DNA of 36,945 nucleotides from Betaproteobacteria bacterium HGW-Betaproteobacteria-16 (lineage in GTDB: Bacteria > Pseudomonadota > Gammaproteobacteria > Burkholderiales > Burkholderiaceae_C): positions 1 through 36,945 of the forward strand of contig PHCQ01000050.1 in NCBI GenBank assembly GCA_002840835.1. The letters are read 5' to 3'. Positions 32,679 through 36,945 of the stretch are shown here, in pieces. The position numbers and the translations under genes are program-made. Numbering within the stretch: position 1 is the stretch's first letter; the number at the start of each line of letters is the position of its first letter. The notes under the pieces are model-generated. The model saw only the letters and a program-made list of their open reading frames with translations. It ran no database searches and was not told where the DNA came from.

Positions 32679-34352
32679 TCACATCTTTTTGGGCGCGCTC
32701 ACACCCAACACATTCAGGCCATTGTGCAACACCTGCGCCGTGGCAGCGACCAGGGCCAGGCGAGCGGTTCTGACCGCTTCATCTTCCACCAGGATGCGCT
32801 CGGCGTCGTAGTAGCTGTGGTAGCTGGCGGCCAGCTCACGCAGGTAGAAGGTGACGTCGTGCGGTGCGAAGTCCCGCGCGGCGTCGCTCAGCATGCCAGG
32901 GTACTTGGCCAGCAGCAGCATCAGGGCCTGTGCAGGTGCACTGTCGAGTGCGGAGAGGTCGGCGTCCTTCAGGGTGTCCACGTCGCCACCCCAGCTGGCC
33001 AGCACCGAACAGATGCGCGCATGGGCGTACTGCACGTAGTAGACCGGGTTGTCGTTGTTCTTCTGCACCGCCAGATCCACGTCAAACGTGTACTCGGTGT
33101 CGGGCTTGCGGCTGAGCAGGAAGAAACGCACGGCATCCTTGCTGGTCCACTCGATGAGGTCGCGCAGCGTCACGTAGCTACCGGCCCGTTTGCTGATCTT
33201 GACTTCTTCGCCGCCGCGCACCACACGCACCATGGTGTGCAGCACGTAGTCGGGGTAGCCTGGGGGAATGCCCACGTTGGCCGCCTGCAGGCCGGCACGC
33301 ACCCGGGCAATGGTGCCGTGGTGGTCGGTGCCCTGGATGTTGATGACCTTGGTGAAGCCGCGCTCCCATTTGCTGATGTGGTAGGCCACATCGGGCACGA
33401 AGTAAGTGAACGAGCCGTCGGACTTGCGCATCACGCGGTCCTTGTCGTCGCCGTAGTCGGTGGACCTGAGCCAGAGCGCGCCGTCCTGCTCGTAGGTCTT
33501 GCCGGCGTCGATCAGTTTCTGCACCGTGGCCTCGACCCGACCGCTGGTGTACAGGCTGGATTCGAGGTAATAGTGGTCGAACTTGACCGCAAAGGCTTGC
33601 AGATCCAGGTCCTGCTCGTGGCGCAGGTAAGCGACCGCAAACTGGCGCATGCCGTCGAGGTCGTTGATGTCACCGCTTGCTGTGAACTCGCGGTCGTCGG
33701 CTTTCACGGTCTTCTTCGCCAGGAAGTCGGCTGCGATGTCGGCAATGTAGTCGCCGTTGTAGGCGGCTTCGGGCCAGTTCGGGTCGCCTGGCTTGAACCC
33801 TTGGGCACGCAGCTGGGTGGAGGTGGCCAGGGTGCCGATCTGCACGCCTGCGTCGTTGTAGTAGAACTCGCGATGCACGCTCCAGCCCTGGGTTTCGTAA
33901 AGGCTGCAAATGGCGTCACCCAGTGCGGCCTGACGGCCATGGCCCACGTGAAGGGGGCCTGTGGGATTGGCAGAAACGAACTCGACCATGAGTCGCTGTC
34001 CATTGGGCTCGGCAACGCCAAAGCGCTCGGCGGCTGCCAGCACGTCACGCACGATCTGCTGCTTGGCCTCTGGCTTGAGCCGGATGTTGATGAACCCGGG
34101 GCCGGCAATGTCGATGTCGGACACCCATTGTGCGTACACGGGCTGCGCCAGCAGGTCGGCCCGCAGGCCTTCTGCCAGTTGACGCGGATTGAGCTTGAGC
34201 GGCTTGGCCATCTGCATGGCGGCGGTGCAAGCGAAATCGCCGTGGGCCGCCACTTTGGGCGACTCGAACGCGGCCTTCTCACCTGCGCCGGGGGAACGCA
34301 TTTCCAGTGCGGTGGCCAGTCCCGCCAGCAGTTCTTGTTTGATCTTGAGCAT
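32679..34352 (-). CDS. argS: Arginyl-tRNA synthetase
   Basis: This 557-residue class Ia synthetase charges tRNA-Arg. The N-terminal Add1 domain is followed by the HIGH-type motif H135-V-G-H138 in [13 protein letters not shown], the Rossmann core with [14 protein letters not shown], the degenerate second signature VKISKRAG (for KMSKS) and a C-terminal DALR anticodon-binding domain ending in [15 protein letters not shown]. The start is placed at MLKIKQEL, the conserved N-terminus; 34379 is an in-frame alternative. It heads the argS-SPOR-dsbA set on the - strand. Confidence 0.97.
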   Translation of the reverse strand: MLKIKQELLAGLATALEMRSPGAGEKAAFESPKVAAHGDFACTAAMQMAKPLKLNPRQLAEGLRADLLAQPVYAQWVSDIDIAGPGFINIRLKPEAKQQIVRDVLAAAERFGVAEPNGQRLMVEFVSANPTGPLHVGHGRQAALGDAICSLYETQGWSVHREFYYNDAGVQIGTLATSTQLRAQGFKPGDPNWPEAAYNGDYIADIAADFLAKKTVKADDREFTASGDINDLDGMRQFAVAYLRHEQDLDLQAFAVKFDHYYLESSLYTSGRVEATVQKLIDAGKTYEQDGALWLRSTDYGDDKDRVMRKSDGSFTYFVPDVAYHISKWERGFTKVINIQGTDHHGTIARVRAGLQAANVGIPPGYPDYVLHTMVRVVRGGEEVKISKRAGSYVTLRDLIEWTSKDAVRFFLLSRKPDTEYTFDVDLAVQKNNDNPVYYVQYAHARICSVLASWGGDVDTLKDADLSALDSAPAQALMLLLAKYPGMLSDAARDFAPHDVTFYLRELAASYHSYYDAERILVEDEAVRTARLALVAATAQVLHNGLNVLGVSAPKKM

Positions 34353-35173
34353 AGGGCGAGATTCTAGGGCTGCGGACATGGCCTGCTCCGCGCAGGTCAC
34401 GAGAGACAGCGCCAGCAAGGTTCTGCGCAGTCAAGCTCCCAATCACACGGCCCAGACAAGCGTCTCCCGATGCGGCAATGCAGACCGGTGGTGCACCCCG
34501 AAAGCGGGCAAGCGAGGTTCTTGCCAGTCAGATAGGGCTGTAAAAGAAAGTAGCTCCGTCACATTCGTTGCAACTCGGTTTGAATACCTTCTGTATTGCC
34601 GGGCATCCGAAGTGATCCATTTGACAATGTCTGCTGACGAAAACAACACTTTGGGTTGCAGTTCCATTGGCTAACAAAACGGCGGTTTAACTGGGCATTC
34701 AGCCGGTTTTTTTACGTCCTCTTACAGGCCTCCCCGCTCAAGCGTCTGGATAATCCGTTCAGCGGCGAGGGGGCCAACCTCAGACCTGGCCTGAATACAT
34801 TGGCGTTGTGGATTTTCTGAAAGCTGCTTCGAACAGCAATCAGAGATTCACGAGGATATGTGAAGGACTGAGGGTTTGCCCACCAGCCCTGCAATGACTG
34901 CAGTGAGGGCCTTGAAGCAGGTGTTGTGCACTGGTACGGCACTTGCATCACGGGTACCTGGTTCAGCTGGATCTGATCGAGCTGTTCTGCCTCCTGAGTC
35001 ACATGTCCCACGAACTGGTATCAAAGTTCTCGCGGGGGTGCTGTACCTCGCGGAGGGAAGGTTTGTCTTGGACGTTGACGGGTGCAACACCTGTCCGAGA
35101 TGTGCAGCGCAGGATTTATTTGGCGACTATCGATTGCACCGTATTTGAATTTCGTTAAAGCGACATTGACCCC
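34353..35173. other. 821-bp stretch without a recognisable gene
   Basis: Between divergent argS and the LysM protein gene the DNA becomes visibly richer in A and T and lacks the GC-rich repeats. Open frames of 60-100 codons on both strands (for example 34712-35011 on the - strand) show no known motif, no signal peptide and no ribosome site, so I do not call them. AACTGG-N8-CCGGTT followed by a T-run at 34689-34713 resembles a weak terminator on the + strand. No tRNA or other RNA is recognisable. The promoter of the LysM gene should lie near its right end. Confidence 0.5.
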
Positions 35174-36856
35174 ATGACTTATCTGAAAATCTCCGAACTC
35201 AAATCGTTGCACTCCAGCGGGATCGTACTGGCATCCTTGGTACTGGCTTCAGCGGCATCGTTTGAGGCACATGCCCAGCAGACCATTGGTGGAATTACTT
35301 TCAGTTCCAAGGCCTGTGCAGTCCAGCCCAATACCTGCAAGTTCACAGGGACACGAACGGTAGCCTACGGAGCAAGTGGCAGGTTCACAGTTCGCACGTT
35401 GACAGGGCCGGTTGTTTGCAGCGGCAAGACATTCGACAATCCCATCCCCGATGTCCGGAAATCCTGCTATCTGGCCATTTCTGCTCCAGCTCCAGCTCCA
35501 GCTCCAGCTCCTGCTCCAGCACCGGGTACCCAACTGATCAACGGACAACTCTTCAACAGCGCCGCTTGTGCTACGGAAGGTGGCACCTGCAACTTCAGCG
35601 GGCAACGCGCGGTGGCTTTCGGGGCTTCGGGCAGGTTCAGTGTCAGAACGCTTTCAGGCCCAGTGAGTTGCAACACGGGCGTGTTTGGCGATCCCATCTA
35701 CGGCATTGTGAAGTCTTGCTACCTTAGCGCATCTGCTCCAGCACCAGCTCCAGCACCAGCACCAGCTCCAGCACCAGCACCAGCTCCAGCACCAGCACCA
35801 GCACCAGCTCCAGCTCCAGCTCCAGCTCCAGCTCCAGCTCCTGGAACCCAAATCATCGATGGCCGGTCATTCGTCAACGTGGCATGTGCCAGCGAAAGTC
35901 AGACCTGCAACTTCGCTGGTCAACAGGATGTGGCATATGGTGCCGAGGGGCGGTACAGCATCAGGACACTCAGTGGCCCTGCCAGTTGCTCGAACGGTGT
36001 CTTTGGTGACCCGATCCCCGGCACAGTGAAATCTTGCTCCTTGAGCACAGCCGCTTCAGCACCTGCACAAACAGGCACCTATACCGTTAAAGGCGGCGAT
36101 ACTTTATCCAGCATCGCACGCAGCCACTCGACAACTGTAGCTAAAATCCAACAATTGAATAATATTAGCGGATCCACTATCCACCCCGGCCAGAAACTGA
36201 AAGTGGCTGGTACTGCACAAGTCGTCGTCTCTGCACCTACACCGGCGCCAACCGTAACTGCACCAGCACCGGCTCCAGCACCAGCGACTAGTACATACCG
36301 CGTTGTCGGCGGCGATACGCTCAGCAAGATTTCCAGAAGCTATAATGTTTCCGTCGCTCAATTGATGAGCTGGAACAACTTGAATTCAAGCACCATTCAC
36401 GTAGGGCAAACCTTGAGAATCCAAGGCGGAGCGACAGTTTCACCGTCCTCACCTGTGCAAGTTTCCAACCCGGCTCCAGCTGCCTCTAAAGCCGGCCAAG
36501 TGATTTCCATCGCCAGATCACAACTCGGCGTCCCTTATGCTTGGGGCGGAACAACAGCGAGCGGATTCGACTGCAGCGGTTACCTGTTCTACGTTTATAA
36601 CCGCGCTGGAATCACGATCCCTCGCACGAATACAATCGGCTATTACGCCAGCTCATTTACTGTCAGCTCGCCGCAGCCGGGCGATCTCGTGTTCTTCAAG
36701 AACACATACCGTCCAGGCATCTCGCACGTCGGCATTTTCATCGGCAACAATAGCTTTATCCACGCCGGCGGAGACCGCGTCCAAATCACCAACTTGAACG
36801 ATAGCTATTGGGGCAAGCATTTCGACAGCTTTAAACGCCTCAACGCCATGAGATAA
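35174..36856 (+). CDS. Secreted chimera: three Cys-rich modules, two LysM domains and an NlpC/P60 peptidase
   Basis: The 560-residue protein has a signal peptide (cleavage after AHA near residue 34), three related modules of about 65 residues with four Cys each (about 36-100, 118-186, 224-291), joined by Ala-Pro linkers of 7 and 18 AP units, then LysM domains (about 301-345 and 373-415) and an NlpC/P60 cell-wall peptidase with catalytic Cys467 and His518. The modules share ACAxExxTCNFxGQ, GAxGRxSxRTLSGP and FGDPIxGxVKSC. They resemble repeats of secreted bacterial proteins I cannot name. The LysM-NlpC/P60 tail resembles Firmicutes endopeptidases (LytE/LytF type) in sequence and codon use. It may bind and cut peptidoglycan. 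No strong ribosome site precedes the start. Confidence 0.88.
   Translation: MTYLKISELKSLHSSGIVLASLVLASAASFEAHAQQTIGGITFSSKACAVQPNTCKFTGTRTVAYGASGRFTVRTLTGPVVCSGKTFDNPIPDVRKSCYLAISAPAPAPAPAPAPAPGTQLINGQLFNSAACATEGGTCNFSGQRAVAFGASGRFSVRTLSGPVSCNTGVFGDPIYGIVKSCYLSASAPAPAPAPAPAPAPAPAPAPAPAPAPAPAPAPAPAPGTQIIDGRSFVNVACASESQTCNFAGQQDVAYGAEGRYSIRTLSGPASCSNGVFGDPIPGTVKSCSLSTAASAPAQTGTYTVKGGDTLSSIARSHSTTVAKIQQLNNISGSTIHPGQKLKVAGTAQVVVSAPTPAPTVTAPAPAPAPATSTYRVVGGDTLSKISRSYNVSVAQLMSWNNLNSSTIHVGQTLRIQGGATVSPSSPVQVSNPAPAASKAGQVISIARSQLGVPYAWGGTTASGFDCSGYLFYVYNRAGITIPRTNTIGYYASSFTVSSPQPGDLVFFKNTYRPGISHVGIFIGNNSFIHAGGDRVQITNLNDSYWGKHFDSFKRLNAMR
35483..35524 (+). repeat. Hexanucleotide microsatellite, Ala-Pro linker 1
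   Basis: Seven in-frame hexamers of the GCTCCA type encode (AP)7 between the first and second Cys-rich modules. Confidence 0.9.
35735..35842 (+). repeat. Hexanucleotide microsatellite, Ala-Pro linker 2
   Basis: Eighteen hexamers alternating between GCTCCA and GCACCA encode (AP)18 between modules two and three. The alternation of the two hexamers suggests growth by slippage of 12- to 18-bp blocks. Changes in number would alter linker length but not the frame. Confidence 0.9.
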
Positions 36857-36860
36857 AAAG

Positions 36861-36887
36861 AAAGCTCCGGGAACACTCCGGAGCTTT
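36861..36887 (+). terminator. Strong intrinsic terminator of the LysM-NlpC/P60 gene
   Basis: AAAGCTCCGG (36861-36870), a 7-base loop and CCGGAGCTTT (36878-36887) form a perfect 10-bp stem followed by more T. It begins five bases after the stop. This compact A-tract/U-tract terminator is of the Firmicutes style and unlike the GC-rich 3' repeats behind the other genes. Confidence 0.93.
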
Positions 36888-36945
36888 TTCCTGTTATCGG
36901 ACAATTGATGACAGCCGAAGATTTCGCGCAAAGAAATCTCTGGAT

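Noticed and set aside
32379..34367. 662-codon + strand open frame opposite argS
   Set aside because: The - strand encodes an intact arginyl-tRNA synthetase with all motifs; the opposite frame is a GC-driven artefact.
34712..35011. 99-codon - strand open frame in the gene-free stretch
   Set aside because: No ribosome site, no motif, overlapping open frames on the other strand and no family resemblance.
35483..35842. Ala-Pro hexamer tracts as a CRISPR array or phase-variation switch
   Set aside because: There are no spacers, and units of six bases cannot shift the reading frame, so on/off switching by slippage is not expected.

Overview
The window is chromosomal DNA from a high-GC betaproteobacterium, most likely a Comamonadaceae member close to Hydrogenophaga or Acidovorax. 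This rests on the housekeeping genes (lptA-lptB-rpoN, argS, rlmL), the wealth of Bug/TctC-type solute receptors, and a GC-rich repeat (C-rich block, G-rich block, then a CCGGC-AAA-GCCGG hairpin) that sits just behind many stop codons.

Bases 1-8292 (+ strand) are an uptake and activation region for a carboxylic, probably aromatic, acid. It holds the end of livH, livM, a periplasmic binding protein, livF, a phenylacetate-CoA-ligase-like enzyme, and two TctC receptors around a small conserved protein. A DUF1840 gene on the - strand follows.

Bases 9177-16862 are the metabolic core. A fused FAD monooxygenase/Old-Yellow-Enzyme-type reductase is overlapped by a MarR regulator, then come a crotonase-fold protein, an acyl-CoA dehydrogenase, a benzoate/2-aminobenzoate-CoA-ligase-like enzyme and a Rid-family protein. 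This gene set matches aerobic CoA-dependent degradation of 2-aminobenzoate (anthranilate), the 2-aminobenzoyl-CoA monooxygenase/reductase route known from Azoarcus evansii. I infer that the Rid protein removes the amino group by enamine hydrolysis. The crotonase lacks both hydratase glutamates and may instead open the ring. A 4-unit hairpin array and a perfect 14-bp palindrome precede the first gene; the palindrome is a good candidate MarR operator.

Bases 16901-24738 hold mixed functions: a Tat-exported nitroreductase-like protein divergent from a LysR regulator, an alpha/beta hydrolase with the full fluoroacetate dehalogenase signature, a glutathione S-transferase, a CZB-like protein lacking its zinc cysteine, a 162-bp inverted repeat, a YecA/SEC-C protein, a membrane-anchored glutamate-synthase-like flavoprotein and a DUF2784 membrane protein.

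Bases 24831-34352 (- strand) carry an exported MORN-like repeat protein, a PIN-domain protein, rlmL, rpoN, lptB, lptA, a DsbA-like protein, a SPOR-domain protein and argS.

Bases 34353-36945 differ in composition. An 821-bp stretch without a recognisable gene leads to a secreted protein with three Cys-rich modules on Ala-Pro linkers, fused to a LysM-LysM-NlpC/P60 tail that looks Firmicutes-derived and is followed by a strong terminator.
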